Counted from the first letter of the stretch, positions 35,771 through 45,350 are shown. The stretch is DNA of 64,000 nucleotides from Roseimaritima ulvae (GCF_008065135.1 NZ_CP042914.1:8041404-8105403), one strand, 5' to 3'. Notes: generated from the sequence alone by a model not told the origin. A program made the numbers and translations.

Positions 35771-37282
35771 TTAGCGTCCGCGGCCGATGGCGGCGAAGAT
35801 CTGATCGGTGGCGTGGTGCCCGTGGTGATGCCGCAGGGAACGGCCGGCAAACGCGTTGGTCTCCTGCGACTCCAAAAACGTTTCGAACTCATCGAACGAC
35901 ACGCCGCCGTCGCTGTCCGTGTCGGCGTCGGCAAGCGTTGTCCAGAACCGATCAAGGACTTCGTCTTCGGTTAATAAACCGTTGTCGTCGGCGTCGCGGG
36001 CGTCAAATCGTTGTTGTCGAATGGCCGTGGTGTCGTGCGGCCCGTCGCAATCATCGGTCACTCCGCCGTCGTCAATCGTTTCGTCGTCGGTCGTTTCGTT
36101 GTCAATCGTTTCGTCGTCGGTCGTGTCCTCGTCGACTTCGTCGTCCAGTGTTTCGTCGTCGACGTCGTCCGTAGTTTCGGCGTTGGCGGCGAGCGCCGAT
36201 TCGCCGCTGGCCGTTTCGTCGCCGGCGGTGCGTTGGTTTTGGTTGAGCGTATTGATGACGGTGAGGGCATCAAAAGGAGTGATCTCGCCATCGCCGCTGA
36301 CGTCGCACAGCCCGACCATTTCCGCATCGTCACCGCTGACCTCGCGGTTCAGTTGATTAATGACCATCAGGGCGTCGAGCGGCGTGGTTTCACTGTCGCC
36401 GTCGACGTCCGTGGGGTCGGTGTAGTTGTGGTCTGGAGCTTCGGCTTCGATGCGATTGCGGAAGCCACGGTTGCGGAAGCCACGATTGTTCCAGCGATTG
36501 CGGCGGTTTGAAAAGTTGTTGTTGTCCGTGTCGTTTGTGTCGTCCGTATCGTCGTTGTCGTCCGAGGTGTCTGAGCTATCGTCATCGGAGTCGTCGCTAT
36601 CCTCGGTATCGCTGGACGTTTCGTCGTCGGTATCGCTGGGCGTCTCGTCGACCGAATCGCTGTCGACATCGTCGTCGGAGGCATCGGTAACGACGGCGGG
36701 GGCGTAGAGCCCGAGGATGGCATCGATGTCGTCGTCGTCCAAGGCTTCAAAGGATTGGTTGGCCGAAACGTACGGCGCCAGCACACTGTCGTTGACGCTG
36801 CTGTGGTCCAGCCCCAGAGCGTGGCCAATTTCATGCACGGCCACGTAGACCAGATCGAAGGCTTGGCTGCCCAACGAATTGCCGACCTCCCAGGCTTCCG
36901 CCAGATCGAACTGCACGTCGCCGGCGATCCGCGCGGGGTTGATATCATCAGGGAAGTAGGCCTGCGCGAGCGTGCCGCCGACGCCATCGATGTTGGTAAA
37001 CGAGAAGTCCAGGGAATCGCGGAGTCCGGTTTGGTCAGTTTCGATGAAGGTGATGTCGACCACTTCCGACCAGGCATCCAGAGCGGTTTCGATGGCCGCG
37101 GTGGTTTCGGCTTGCGACAACGAGCTGGGGGCGTTGGCGATCGTGTAGGTCAATTCCGCACTGCCCTGCCCCGCTCCGTCCCAGCCCACGCTAACCGCCA
37201 GCAAACGCCGGGACTCCAAATTCTGCAGGGCTAGACGACGTCGTTTTCCTGCACGACGAGAGGCGGAATTCGCTGGAAACAT
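35771..37282 (-). CDS. Surface matrixin-type metalloprotease with dockerin and EF-hand repeats
   Basis: 503 residues. The N-terminus carries RRRLALQNLESRRLLAVSVG, the planctomycete 'LExRxLL' motif of exported surface proteins. Residues ~30-195 form a matrixin/zincin domain with HEIGHALGLDHS near residue 150 (three zinc His and catalytic Glu). Then an extremely acidic Asp/Ser/Thr-rich linker (~200-265), a basic NRRNRWNNRGFRNRGFRNR patch, two dockerin type I repeats (DVDGDSETTPLDALMVINQL and DVSGDGEITPFDALTVINTL), a second acidic Asp/Glu/Thr tract and two EF-hands (DADDNGLLTEDEVLDRF, DTDSDGGVSFDEFETFL). Calcium binding, secretion and proteolysis of extracellular protein are expected. Confidence 0.9.
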   Translation of the reverse strand: MFPANSASRRAGKRRRLALQNLESRRLLAVSVGWDGAGQGSAELTYTIANAPSSLSQAETTAAIETALDAWSEVVDITFIETDQTGLRDSLDFSFTNIDGVGGTLAQAYFPDDINPARIAGDVQFDLAEAWEVGNSLGSQAFDLVYVAVHEIGHALGLDHSSVNDSVLAPYVSANQSFEALDDDDIDAILGLYAPAVVTDASDDDVDSDSVDETPSDTDDETSSDTEDSDDSDDDSSDTSDDNDDTDDTNDTDNNNFSNRRNRWNNRGFRNRGFRNRIEAEAPDHNYTDPTDVDGDSETTPLDALMVINQLNREVSGDDAEMVGLCDVSGDGEITPFDALTVINTLNQNQRTAGDETASGESALAANAETTDDVDDETLDDEVDEDTTDDETIDNETTDDETIDDGGVTDDCDGPHDTTAIRQQRFDARDADDNGLLTEDEVLDRFWTTLADADTDSDGGVSFDEFETFLESQETNAFAGRSLRHHHGHHATDQIFAAIGRGR

Positions 37283-37478
37283 TGATCAACCTTGCTAGCA
37301 GGGGATGGTAAACACAAGCCACGAGAAACGACGTCGTGGCGTCCCAGCTAACAAGGGGGAAATCAGAAAGAAGATGTCACACAGGGTGGCGGAGATTTTT
37401 TTGCCGGTGACGGGTTTGGGAAGTGTTGGGAATTTGGAGTACGAAGAGACGGGAGCAAGAACGTCTCGCTGCGCACAT

Positions 37479-37692
37479 CGTTTAACCCGTAGCCGGAGCG
37501 GCTTGCTGGCTTAGGAGCCGTGCGACTAAACCGGCAAGCTGCGAAGGCGCCGGCGCTGGCGTCGCCTGAGTGGCTGGCTGCTGTAACGTGCAGGCTGTCG
37601 ATCTTAATGATTGTGGTGAAATATTAGGTGAGAGCGACAGTTTTTGTTAGCGGTTAACGTATTCGCCGGCGCCTGCGGCTACGGGTTAAACG
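37479..37692. repeat. MITE-like element with terminal inverted repeats, copy 2
   Basis: Ends are the same 17-bp inverted repeats as the copy at 14320-14507, here extended by AT outside each end to 19 bp. The outer ~85 bp match copy 1; the middle differs and is more AT-rich. The rest of 37283-37773 holds no gene; a piece of the composite repeat is at 37710-37765. Confidence 0.85.
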
Positions 37693-37773
37693 ATTGAATC
37701 GCCAGCCCTGCAAGTCCAACGAACCTCCCCCCGCTATAGCTCGACGCTCCCGAGCGGAGGGAGAAGAAAGCGG

Positions 37774-38784
37774 CTACGGGTTTTGCGACACCACTTCGCC
37801 GCCGCTGCGGGTTCCCAGGGCGTGCCAGACGGTCAGGTCGGTGGTTTCGCTGAAGGCCGTGACCGAGCCATCGACTTTGACGATGTTAACCACGCCCGGG
37901 TGGAAGCTGCGGGAGGTGATGATGGCGTAGGTGGGGCTGCCGGCGATGCCATTTTTGCCTTCTTGCCAGGAATTGAAATCGGTCTGCTCGTACAGCTCGC
38001 CGCCGTTGGTGTACCGCACGTCACTGTTGGGCGCCAGCGTCACGGTGACGCCCGTGTGGTGGACGCGGCCATCGGGCCATTCGGTGTGACCGGTGTTTTT
38101 GAACTGAGCCCCGCTGGCGACGATCGCTTCCGCTTCGGCTTGGTTGGTCGGCATCGCCGTGGTGGATGGACCGCCGTTGCGTTGATACGGCGTCCACGCT
38201 TTGACTTCGGCTGCCAACAGCGTTTGGCTGCTGCCGTCGGTGCAATCGCGAAAATCCCGAAACTGGTTGGGGGCGAACATGCCATCGCCGCTGCTTCGCG
38301 TCGACGGATCAAACACGAACCAACGGCCAAAGTTGAATCCATAGCTGGTGGGGTACAGCGTGGGGCGGCCGTCGGTAAAGGTCCGCTCTTGGAAACTGCC
38401 CGGATCGCTGGGGCAGCCATAAACGGGAATCTTCACCCCGTCGATCGCCGTTTGAAAGTCCCAGCCGATCGACAGGTCGATATTGTCATACACGTTGCCT
38501 TGCTCCAGGTAGGGCATGATCCGGCCATGCACTCCCCAGGAGCCGTTATTGCCCGTCGAGCTGATGTTCAGATTCACGATCGCCGATGGAGGAAAGCACC
38601 GATACACGCCCTGGTAGTTGTGGCATGCGAGGCCGATCTGCTTGAGGTGGTTGCTGCACTGCATCCGGCGAGCGGCTTCGCGAGCGGCTTGCACGGCCGG
38701 CAACAGCAGACCGACCAGCACACCGATAATGGCGATCACAACCAACAATTCGACGAGCGTAAAAGCGTTCCGTGGGGATTTCAT
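37774..38784 (-). CDS. DUF1559 pseudopilin-like protein (second copy)
   Basis: 336 residues with prepilin signal NAFTLVELLVVIAIIGVLVG at residues ~7-26, LLPAVQAAREAARRMQCSNH, and the C-terminal FHPGVVNIVKVDGSVTAFSE carrying H-X9-DG. The leader is much shorter than in the copy at 21385. ATG 38784 is chosen over a TTG one codon earlier. It is alone, with no following small lipoprotein. Expected in the envelope after prepilin-peptidase cleavage. Confidence 0.92.
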   Translation of the reverse strand: MKSPRNAFTLVELLVVIAIIGVLVGLLLPAVQAAREAARRMQCSNHLKQIGLACHNYQGVYRCFPPSAIVNLNISSTGNNGSWGVHGRIMPYLEQGNVYDNIDLSIGWDFQTAIDGVKIPVYGCPSDPGSFQERTFTDGRPTLYPTSYGFNFGRWFVFDPSTRSSGDGMFAPNQFRDFRDCTDGSSQTLLAAEVKAWTPYQRNGGPSTTAMPTNQAEAEAIVASGAQFKNTGHTEWPDGRVHHTGVTVTLAPNSDVRYTNGGELYEQTDFNSWQEGKNGIAGSPTYAIITSRSFHPGVVNIVKVDGSVTAFSETTDLTVWHALGTRSGGEVVSQNP

Positions 38785-39073
38785 CAATATTTCAAGCGGG
38801 GTGGAGGGGCAAGATGCTAAGGCGGCAAGAACCGGGAGCGGATGCCTCTATGCAGACCGCATGCCAATCGAAAACGCCCGACAAATCCCAACGTTTTTAC
38901 AGGTTTTCCTTCGCGGCACCCCACCACAACGGATCTCGACGACGTCGCTTCCACCGCTCCTGGCGGATTTTCCATCGAGGGCTTTGGAATAGAATAGAAG
39001 AGTAATAACCTTTGGCAGCCGCTAACGTATTCGGAGACTGTTGACTTAAACGCAATTCACCCTCCCTCCGGGA

Positions 39074-39262
39074 CGTGAAGTGTATTAATGACGGATTCAC
39101 TTCACTCTCCCTCTGGGAGAGTCGAGCGTCAGCGAGGAGAGGGCGACCGCGCCGCTGCAAAAATCATAAAAACCTCCCCTCGCTAAGGCTCGACCCTCCT
39201 TAAAAAGGAGGGTGAAGCAAGCGGCCCCAAGGTCCAATGCTGCAGAAATACCTTTCACGTCC
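39074..39262. repeat. Composite intergenic repeat, long form, copy 2 (inverse)
   Basis: Reverse-complement orientation relative to 2431-2590 and 43560-43740: GTGTATTAATGACGGATTC, CACTTCACTCTCCCTCTGG, the GC-rich middle, CTCCCCTCGCTAAGGCTCG, AAGGAGGGTGAAGC and CAAGGTCCAATGCTGCAG. It fills most of the gap between the DUF1559 and histidine-kinase genes (38785-39333). Confidence 0.9.
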
Positions 39263-39333
39263 CCCGGGAGGGTGAAGTGGGAGAGCACGATTTTCGTCAC
39301 CGGACCATTTAACGCCCTGCGCGAGGGCCAGCT

Positions 39334-40698
39334 GTGGCGGTGACACAACTGAAACCGAGTTTGCGATTGTCTATTTTCTCCTGGAACCATTCCCTGCGTC
39401 TCCGCCTGCTGGGGCCGTTGATCGTCACCGCTCTGGCAGCCGCCATCGCGGTGGCGGCGGCTTCGTATTGGTTGGGTTCCCGTTGGGCGACGGCCGACAT
39501 TCAAACCCGCTTTGAAGCCATCGAGCGGACGTTGGCCGATTCCCACTATCCGCTCAACGCTCTGGTGCTCGAATCGTTAGGTGAATTAACGCAGACCGAA
39601 TTGATCACCTTCGACCAGTCGCAGCGGATTCAACAGAGCACGGTGGCAATCAGCGAACCGCCGGGCGACCAGCGAATCGTGACGATCGGTTCGCAGCGGT
39701 TCCTGGCATACCGGTTCGACACGGTCGCCGCGCCGAGGCGTTCGGACCGGGTGTTCAGCGTGATGGTATTGTTCGACGAAGCGCTGTTGGATGCCAGTCG
39801 AAAACGCGCCGCGATGTTGCCGCTGGTCACCGGCCTGTCGACCATCGTGGCGCTCAGCACGATTACGTTCCTGCTGGCCTCGCGGTTGGTGGGCCGAATC
39901 GGGCATCTGCAACGCCGGGTGGAAGCGGTCGCGGCGGGTGATTTCACGGCCACCGTATCGGATCAAGGATCGGACGAAGTCGGACGGCTGGGCACGGCGG
40001 TCGACCACATGGCCACGCAGCTGGATCAGCTGTGGAAACGCGTCCATCGTCAGCAAAGCGAAAAGCTGCTGCATCAGATCGCCGGCGGGATGGCGCACCA
40101 ACTGCGCAATAGTTTGACCGGCGCGCGGTTGGCCGTCGAACTGCACGCCAACGAGTGTGACAGTGCGGACGAGGAAAGCCTTCAAGTGGCGATTCGTCAG
40201 ATCGAATTATCCGAAGACTACGTGCGGCGGTTGCTGCTAGCCGCCGCGGGCCGTCAGGACCGCGACCGGCCGATGACGGTCGCCGTTTGCTGGGACGACG
40301 TCCGCAGCAGTCTGAAACCGGTTGCCGAACATTTGAAGACCGACATTCAATGGCAGATCGATCAGGCGGCCGGCGAATGCCGCTTGGCCGACGGCCCCAG
40401 TTGGGTCGCCGCGGTCAGCAATCTGATTCACAATGCGATCCAAGCTGGCGAGCACGTGCGCGTCGCGGCGTCTCGCACGGCGGACCAACAGGTTTGCGTT
40501 CGCGTTACCGATGACGGCCCGGGAATTCCCGCGGAACTGGCGGCCGAGTTGTTCGAACCGTTTGTGACCACCAAACCCGAAGGTATGGGGTTGGGGTTGT
40601 CGGTCGTCAAACGCGCAGCCGAACATCTGCAGGGACAAGTTCACTGGCATCGCGAAAACCAACACACCGTATTCGAGTTCACGGTATCCACTCAATAA
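39334..40698 (+). CDS. Membrane sensor histidine kinase
   Basis: 454 residues. Two membrane helices (LGPLIVTALAAAIAVAAASY near residue 28; MLPLVTGLSTIVALSTITFL near residue 162) frame a ~110-residue periplasmic sensor. A HAMP domain follows (GRIGHLQRRVEAVAAGDFTA), then the H-box HQIAGGMAHQLRNSLTGARL with the phospho-accepting His near residue 254, the N-box NLIHNAIQAG, and G boxes DDGPGIPAEL and GMGLGLSVVKRAAEHL. It phosphorylates a partner regulator, surely the NtrC-type protein encoded 11 bp downstream. GTG start at 39334; a second GTG two codons later is equally possible. The signal is unknown. Confidence 0.92.
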   Translation: MAVTQLKPSLRLSIFSWNHSLRLRLLGPLIVTALAAAIAVAAASYWLGSRWATADIQTRFEAIERTLADSHYPLNALVLESLGELTQTELITFDQSQRIQQSTVAISEPPGDQRIVTIGSQRFLAYRFDTVAAPRRSDRVFSVMVLFDEALLDASRKRAAMLPLVTGLSTIVALSTITFLLASRLVGRIGHLQRRVEAVAAGDFTATVSDQGSDEVGRLGTAVDHMATQLDQLWKRVHRQQSEKLLHQIAGGMAHQLRNSLTGARLAVELHANECDSADEESLQVAIRQIELSEDYVRRLLLAAAGRQDRDRPMTVAVCWDDVRSSLKPVAEHLKTDIQWQIDQAAGECRLADGPSWVAAVSNLIHNAIQAGEHVRVAASRTADQQVCVRVTDDGPGIPAELAAELFEPFVTTKPEGMGLGLSVVKRAAEHLQGQVHWHRENQHTVFEFTVSTQ

Positions 40699-40708
40699 CG
40701 CTGATCCC

Positions 40709-42130
40709 ATGACACCACAACAAGTCCTGGTCGTAGACGACGAACCGTCCATCTGTTGGGCGTTGGAAAAGATGCTGCAGCGCGAGGGCCACGAGGTTCT
40801 GACCGCTTCGTCCGCCGAACAAGGACTGCGTCTGGCCGCTGAACAACATCCCGCGTTGGTGATCCTCGATGTGCGACTGCCACAACTGGACGGCATCTCC
40901 GCCCTGCCCCAGTTTTTAAAAGCCACCGACAACGCGCCGGTGATCGTGATCACCGCCTTTGGAGATTTGGAAACCGCTGTGGCCGCGGTCAAGAACGGGG
41001 CCACCGACTACTTAACCAAACCTTTCAAACTGGACGACGTCTCCCGGGTCTGTCGCCAGGCGCTGCGTGAATCGGCCAACCGCGCCGCGCCCACGGCCAC
41101 GCAGCCGATGACCATCGATTCATCGACCATGGTCGGTAGCTCGGCGGCGATGCAGCAGGTGTTCCGGCAAATCGCATTGGTTGCCGACAGCGACCTGTCG
41201 GTGCTGATCACCGGCGAGACGGGCACGGGCAAGGAGTTGGTGGCCGCGGCGATCTATCGTCACAGCCGCCGCGCCGACCAACCCTACATCCCCATCGCAC
41301 CGGTCGCCTTGAACCCCGACCTGATCGAAAGCGAATTGTTTGGTCACGTCAAAGGAGCTTTTACCGGAGCCGCCGAAGACCGCCCGGGGTTGTTTGAACG
41401 AGCCGAAAACGGCACCGTGCTGTTGGACGAAATCGGCGACCTGCCGCTGGGCACGCAAGTGAAACTGTTGCGGGTCTTGGAACAGGGTCAGTTCTGCCGC
41501 GTGGGCGACGTGACGCCGCGTTCGGCCAATGTGCGCGTGCTGGCGGCCACCAATTGCGACCTGCACGAACAAGTCGGCTCGGGGGCGTTCCGCGAAGACT
41601 TGTTCCATCGCTTGACCGGCATGCAGATTCATCTCCCTCCGCTCCGCGAGCGTCAGGAAGACATCCAGCCGCTGTGTCATCATTTTCTGGCCGCCATGCA
41701 TTACGCATCGCTGGATTCGGCCATCGACGACACGTTGCTTACTCAACTGCAACAGCGACCCTGGCACGGTAATATTCGCGAATTGAAAAACGCGATCGAA
41801 CACGCCGCCGTGGTCGCTCGAGGTCGGCCGCTGACGATCGACGATTTCCCGCCACCGAAACCGGGACGGGATCAAGACGCCGACGCTCCGTCGCAGCGGG
41901 TGCAATTAGCCAAAGCGGTCCGCGAGTGGACGGCCGAGGCGCTGCGGCAAAGCGACGACAGCACCGAAACGCTGCACGCTGATTTTCTGGCCGCCACCGA
42001 ACCGGCTTTACTGGAAGCCGTGTTGAAGCACACCGGAGGCAACCGCGCCAAAGCCGCCGAAATGCTGGGCATCCACCGCGGCACGCTCCGCGACCGCCTG
42101 CGCAGCTACGGCATCGCCGACACGGTTTGA
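40709..42130 (+). CDS. Sigma-54-dependent response regulator (NtrC family)
   Basis: 473 residues, cytoplasmic. Receiver domain (VLVVDDEPSICWALEKML; phospho-Asp in LVILDVRLPQLDG near residue 54; Lys in DYLTKPF near 105), an AAA+ sigma-54 interaction domain (Walker A GETGTGKELV near 170, the sigma-54 contact loop GAFTGA near 214, Walker B GTVLLDEIGDLP) and a Fis-type helix-turn-helix at the C-terminus (NRAKAAEMLGIHRGTLRDRL). It activates promoters read by sigma-54 after phosphorylation by the kinase encoded upstream. Target genes cannot be named from the window. Confidence 0.95.
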   Translation: MTPQQVLVVDDEPSICWALEKMLQREGHEVLTASSAEQGLRLAAEQHPALVILDVRLPQLDGISALPQFLKATDNAPVIVITAFGDLETAVAAVKNGATDYLTKPFKLDDVSRVCRQALRESANRAAPTATQPMTIDSSTMVGSSAAMQQVFRQIALVADSDLSVLITGETGTGKELVAAAIYRHSRRADQPYIPIAPVALNPDLIESELFGHVKGAFTGAAEDRPGLFERAENGTVLLDEIGDLPLGTQVKLLRVLEQGQFCRVGDVTPRSANVRVLAATNCDLHEQVGSGAFREDLFHRLTGMQIHLPPLRERQEDIQPLCHHFLAAMHYASLDSAIDDTLLTQLQQRPWHGNIRELKNAIEHAAVVARGRPLTIDDFPPPKPGRDQDADAPSQRVQLAKAVREWTAEALRQSDDSTETLHADFLAATEPALLEAVLKHTGGNRAKAAEMLGIHRGTLRDRLRSYGIADTV

Positions 42131-42167
42131 CCCGCGGCAACCGGAGACGCCTGACTTAACAGCATTG

Positions 42168-42216
42168 CACCCTCCCCTCGCTGACGCTCGACCCTCCCAG
42201 GGGGAGGGTGAAGTGT
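42168..42216. repeat. Short form of composite intergenic repeat
   Basis: CACCCTCCCCTCGCTGACGC, TCGACCCTCCCAGGGGGAGG and GTGAAGTG; flanked on both sides by inverted GACGCCTGACTTAA / TTAAGTCAGGCGTC, so the outer element spans about 42149-42253. Confidence 0.8.
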
Positions 42217-42428
42217 GGCCGGATGACAATTCAATGCTATTAAGTCAGGCGTCTCAACCGGCCCACCGCACGCTTGCCCGCGAGCCCCGGTCACCAGCGC
42301 GATTCGGCTGCTGCGCGGGCACGTGATTTGCAACATTCGTCTTCATCCCTACGGCGTAACATCAATTTCTGACGCGTTTTCTTGATGACCCAAAACTCAA
42401 CGTCGCGCCAACTTGCTTTCAGAGGTCC

Positions 42429-43322
42429 ATGATGAAGATGATTCGAATCCTGCTTGCCGCCAGCCTGACGCTCGCAGCCTCGTCCGCTCAAGCCCAATCC
42501 GATCACGCTCCCGACGACGCGCAGACGCCCAAGTTGGCTTCACTGAGTTACGTCCAACCTGCCAGCTTTACCCCCTCGAATATCCGGAACAACCACCCCC
42601 TCGAACCACTACTCTCGTGGGCGGAACAGCGACAGCAGCGGATTCGCGAGCAGGTACGCGACTACACCTGCGTGCTGGTTTCGCGAGAACGTGTGCGGGG
42701 AAAGTTAGGACCGCGGGTCTACATCGCCGCCAAGGTGCGACACGAACAAATCGAAGACGGCGAGGTGAAAGTACCGTTTAGTCTGTACCTGAAATTTTTG
42801 GCCCCGCAGCGTTATAAAGATCGCGAAGTGTTGTACGTCGAAGGCCGCAACGACGACAAGCTATTGGTACGAAAAGGCGGACGCCACCTGCCATCGCTGA
42901 CCGCCAACCTCGACCCGACCTGCGTGTTGGCGATGGCCGAAAATCGCTACCCAATCACCGAGTTCGGGATTCTACGATTGGTCGACAGACTGATCACCCT
43001 CGGCAAACAAGAAACCGCCTATGGAGAATGTAAGGTGGAAATCGACGATGAGTTTGAAACCGAAAAACGGGTTTGCACTCAAATCGAAATCCAACATCCC
43101 GTGCCGCGCGATTACTTCCAATATTGTTTGGCGCGGATCTACGTCGACAATGACCTGCAGCTGCCAATTCGCTTTGAATCGTATTATTGGCCCGAAGCTG
43201 ATGACGAGGACCCGCTCTTGTTGGAAGAGTACACCTATCACGACCTCAAGCTGAACGTGGGCCTGACCGACGAGGATTTCGACCCCAACCACCCCGACTA
43301 CCAGTTCGCCGAGAGCCAATAA
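42429..43322 (+). CDS. DUF1571 domain-containing exported protein
   Basis: 297 residues with a Sec signal peptide (ILLAASLTLAASSAQA, cleavage near residue 23). The mature part is a DUF1571 domain: RIREQVRDYTCVLVSRERV, FSLYLKFLAPQRYKDREVLY, and the C-terminal DLQLPIRFESYYWPEADDED with EEYTYHDLKLNVGLTDEDFD. The fold resembles LolA/LolB-type lipoprotein carriers, so a periplasmic role is likely. Two ATGs at 42429 and 42432 compete; the second has the better spacing from AGAGGT. A GTAG-headed repeat starts one base after the TAA stop. Confidence 0.88.
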   Translation: MMKMIRILLAASLTLAASSAQAQSDHAPDDAQTPKLASLSYVQPASFTPSNIRNNHPLEPLLSWAEQRQQRIREQVRDYTCVLVSRERVRGKLGPRVYIAAKVRHEQIEDGEVKVPFSLYLKFLAPQRYKDREVLYVEGRNDDKLLVRKGGRHLPSLTANLDPTCVLAMAENRYPITEFGILRLVDRLITLGKQETAYGECKVEIDDEFETEKRVCTQIEIQHPVPRDYFQYCLARIYVDNDLQLPIRFESYYWPEADDEDPLLLEEYTYHDLKLNVGLTDEDFDPNHPDYQFAESQ

Positions 43323-43377
43323 GTAGCATGGGCCCCCGGCCCGTGTGTAAGTAGCATGGGCCCCCGGCCCGTGTATT
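43323..43377. repeat. Two direct GTAG-headed REPs, CATGGGCC/GGCCCGTG family
   Basis: Copies at 43323 and 43351, each GTAG followed by stem CATGGGCC, loop CCC, and GGCCCGTGT. The first touches the stop codon of the DUF1571 gene. Confidence 0.92.
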
Positions 43378-43559
43378 TTGGCACACGCGCCATGGAGCCG
43401 GCGAGCCGGCATAACGCTGCCGGGGCTGTTAAGCCAATGCCACCTACTTTGGCGTCACATTCGGGGGGATAATTTCGGACGGACCGAAGGTCCAGCAGCA
43501 CTCGCACATAAAACCACCCTGTTGGGTCCAAAGTAGGTTGTATCGGCCCTCGGGACGTG

Positions 43560-43740
43560 AAAGGTATTACTGCAGCATTGGACCTTGGGGCCGCTTGCTT
43601 CACCCTCCTTTTCAAGGAGGGTCGAGCCTAGCGAGGGGAGGTTTCTATAGTTTTTGCGGCGGCGCGGTCGCCCTCTCCTCGCTGACGCTCGACTCTCCCA
43701 GAGGGAGAGTGAAGTGAATCCGTCATTAATACACTTCACG
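43560..43740. repeat. Composite intergenic repeat, long form, copy 3
   Basis: Same order as 2431-2590 (CTGCAGCATTGGACC, CACCCTCCTTTTCAAGGAGG, GAGCCTAGCGAGGGGAGG, GC-rich middle, CTCTCCCAGAGGGAGAG, GTGAAGTGAATCCGTC and TTAATACACTTCAC). It lies just 3' of the PDZ gene. Confidence 0.92.
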
Positions 43741-43778
43741 GCCCTCCGGGCCGTGAAGCGTATCGACGTTCCAGCGGT

Positions 43779-45011
43779 TTAGTACCAATAGACGCCGAAG
43801 TTACCGATTTGGACTCCGGAACGTCCGTAGCCGTAGCCACGACCGAAGTTGCCGTAGTAGGGCCGGCCGCCGTAGCGATAGTAGTAGTTGCCATAGCGAG
43901 GGCTGCGGGACAGCGGTCCGCGATATCCCGAGCGGTAGCCGCGATCCCAACGGTTGTAATTGTTGCCCCAGTCTCGGCCTCGATTCCAGCCTCGTCCACG
44001 GCGGTTGCCATCGCGACGTTGCACGACCAGCGTTGTGCCATTGGTATCCACCGTCGTGGCATTCTGTGACAGGTCCTGTTCGTCGACTCGATTGGTTTGC
44101 CGCGGCTGATCGGCTTTCATCTCTTGCACTTGATTCTGCAGCTCGCGGATCTGACGACGCATTTCGTCGAGCGTTTCATCGAGCATCTCCGTGGAACCGT
44201 CGCTTGGATTCGACGACCACGGCTCCGGCAACACCGGTCGCATGGCTCGCAGAAATTGCATCGGAGCTTCTTCGGTATGTCCCAACGTGACGTCGATTTT
44301 GGATTCGTTTCCATTACGACGCACGGTCAGCTGCAAGGGCGAACCCGGCCCCATGTCTTCGACACTTTCCACGAAGGATTGCACGTCGGTGACTTGTTGA
44401 TCGCCTTGCTTGATGATCGTATCGCCACTACGCAATCCCGCTTCGTCTGCCGGGCTGGCTTGCATCACGCGTTCGATCCGCACGCCCTGCTCGTCGGCCG
44501 GCGACAACATCACGCCCAACCAAGCTTTATGGCTGGCCGGAGGCTGTTCGGCTTTGGCCGCCAGCGTGATCTGCTTTTCCATTTCCTGACCTTGTCGCCA
44601 GACGACGACGTTGGCTTGTTCACCGGCTTTCAGTTGTTGGACAACTTGTTTGAGTTCACCGGGCGACGACACGGATTGTCCATTGACCGACAGGATGTAG
44701 TCGCCTTGTCGAAGCCCCGCTTCGTCGGCCGGGCTGTTCCAAACCGTGTCGTGAACGCATACGCCCCGGCCCGGGCAGGAGCCCACAATCACGCCCAGCG
44801 CGGGGGCTTCGTCGTCTGCGTGCTGATCCAACACGGTGGCTGAATTTTGATCAGTGGATGGAGATTGTGAGTTCGCCGGGGTGTCGCGTTGGGCCTGTGT
44901 TTGGGGCGCCGGATCGGCGGACCAAGCCCATCCAGCGGCGGTGACAGCACTGGCGGCAACGGCCGGAAGAATCGCCGGTTTGAATAAGCGAAAGAGGCAT
45001 TGAGAATCCAT
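43779..45011 (-). CDS. Exported protein with two PDZ domains and Gly/Tyr/Arg-rich tail
   Basis: 410 residues from ATG 45011 (GGAG 9 nt upstream), giving an N-terminal signal/anchor (ILPAVAASAVTAAGWAWSA). Two PDZ domains follow: GVCVHDTVWNSPADEAGLRQ with GDYILSVNGQSVSSPGEL, and GVRIERVMQASPADEAGLRS with GDTIIKQGDQQVTDVQSF. A short coiled coil (DEMRRQIRELQNQVQEMKAD) precedes a ~70-residue Arg/Gly/Tyr/Asn-rich tail. There is no protease domain, so it is probably an envelope adaptor or scaffold. A longer frame starting at 45125 lacks support. Confidence 0.85.
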   Translation of the reverse strand: MDSQCLFRLFKPAILPAVAASAVTAAGWAWSADPAPQTQAQRDTPANSQSPSTDQNSATVLDQHADDEAPALGVIVGSCPGRGVCVHDTVWNSPADEAGLRQGDYILSVNGQSVSSPGELKQVVQQLKAGEQANVVVWRQGQEMEKQITLAAKAEQPPASHKAWLGVMLSPADEQGVRIERVMQASPADEAGLRSGDTIIKQGDQQVTDVQSFVESVEDMGPGSPLQLTVRRNGNESKIDVTLGHTEEAPMQFLRAMRPVLPEPWSSNPSDGSTEMLDETLDEMRRQIRELQNQVQEMKADQPRQTNRVDEQDLSQNATTVDTNGTTLVVQRRDGNRRGRGWNRGRDWGNNYNRWDRGYRSGYRGPLSRSPRYGNYYYRYGGRPYYGNFGRGYGYGRSGVQIGNFGVYWY

Positions 45012-45350
45012 ATTCTGGTTGCTCCATAAAAGGAAACTTGCCGGGCACGGCCGACAACGCTGTCGGCATTCCGTCCCCTGCTCTTCCCCACCGGCGGTGC
45101 AAACACCGCGCCCGTTGAGCGCCAACCAGCCGCGTTCGTCGTAGCATGGGCCCGTGGAGATGTGTCGGCGACATCAGCCGTTAGGGCGCTGGCCCACGGT
45201 TCCCATCGCAGACGTTTGCGTGCGGGAACCGGTCGCTGGCGCGAGGCGGTTAATCGGACGGAACGGATGATCAATCGCCCAAATCTTGTGCATTGTGTAT
45301 AATGGACGACCCTCCCCTGCCTCCCACCCGCCTACCGATTTCCGCTGAAC
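45012..45350. other. Divergent intergenic region with one REP half
   Basis: A GTAG-headed fragment (GTAGCATGGGCCCGTGG) at 45142-45158 and otherwise unique sequence. Promoters of the divergent PDZ and DUF1549 genes must lie here but I could not assign boxes. Confidence 0.5.

Noticed and set aside
35856-36511. Serine/valine-rich frames on the plus strand opposite the acidic linkers of the matrixin gene
   Set aside because: They mirror Asp codons (GTC/TCG on the other strand); no start signal and no family features.
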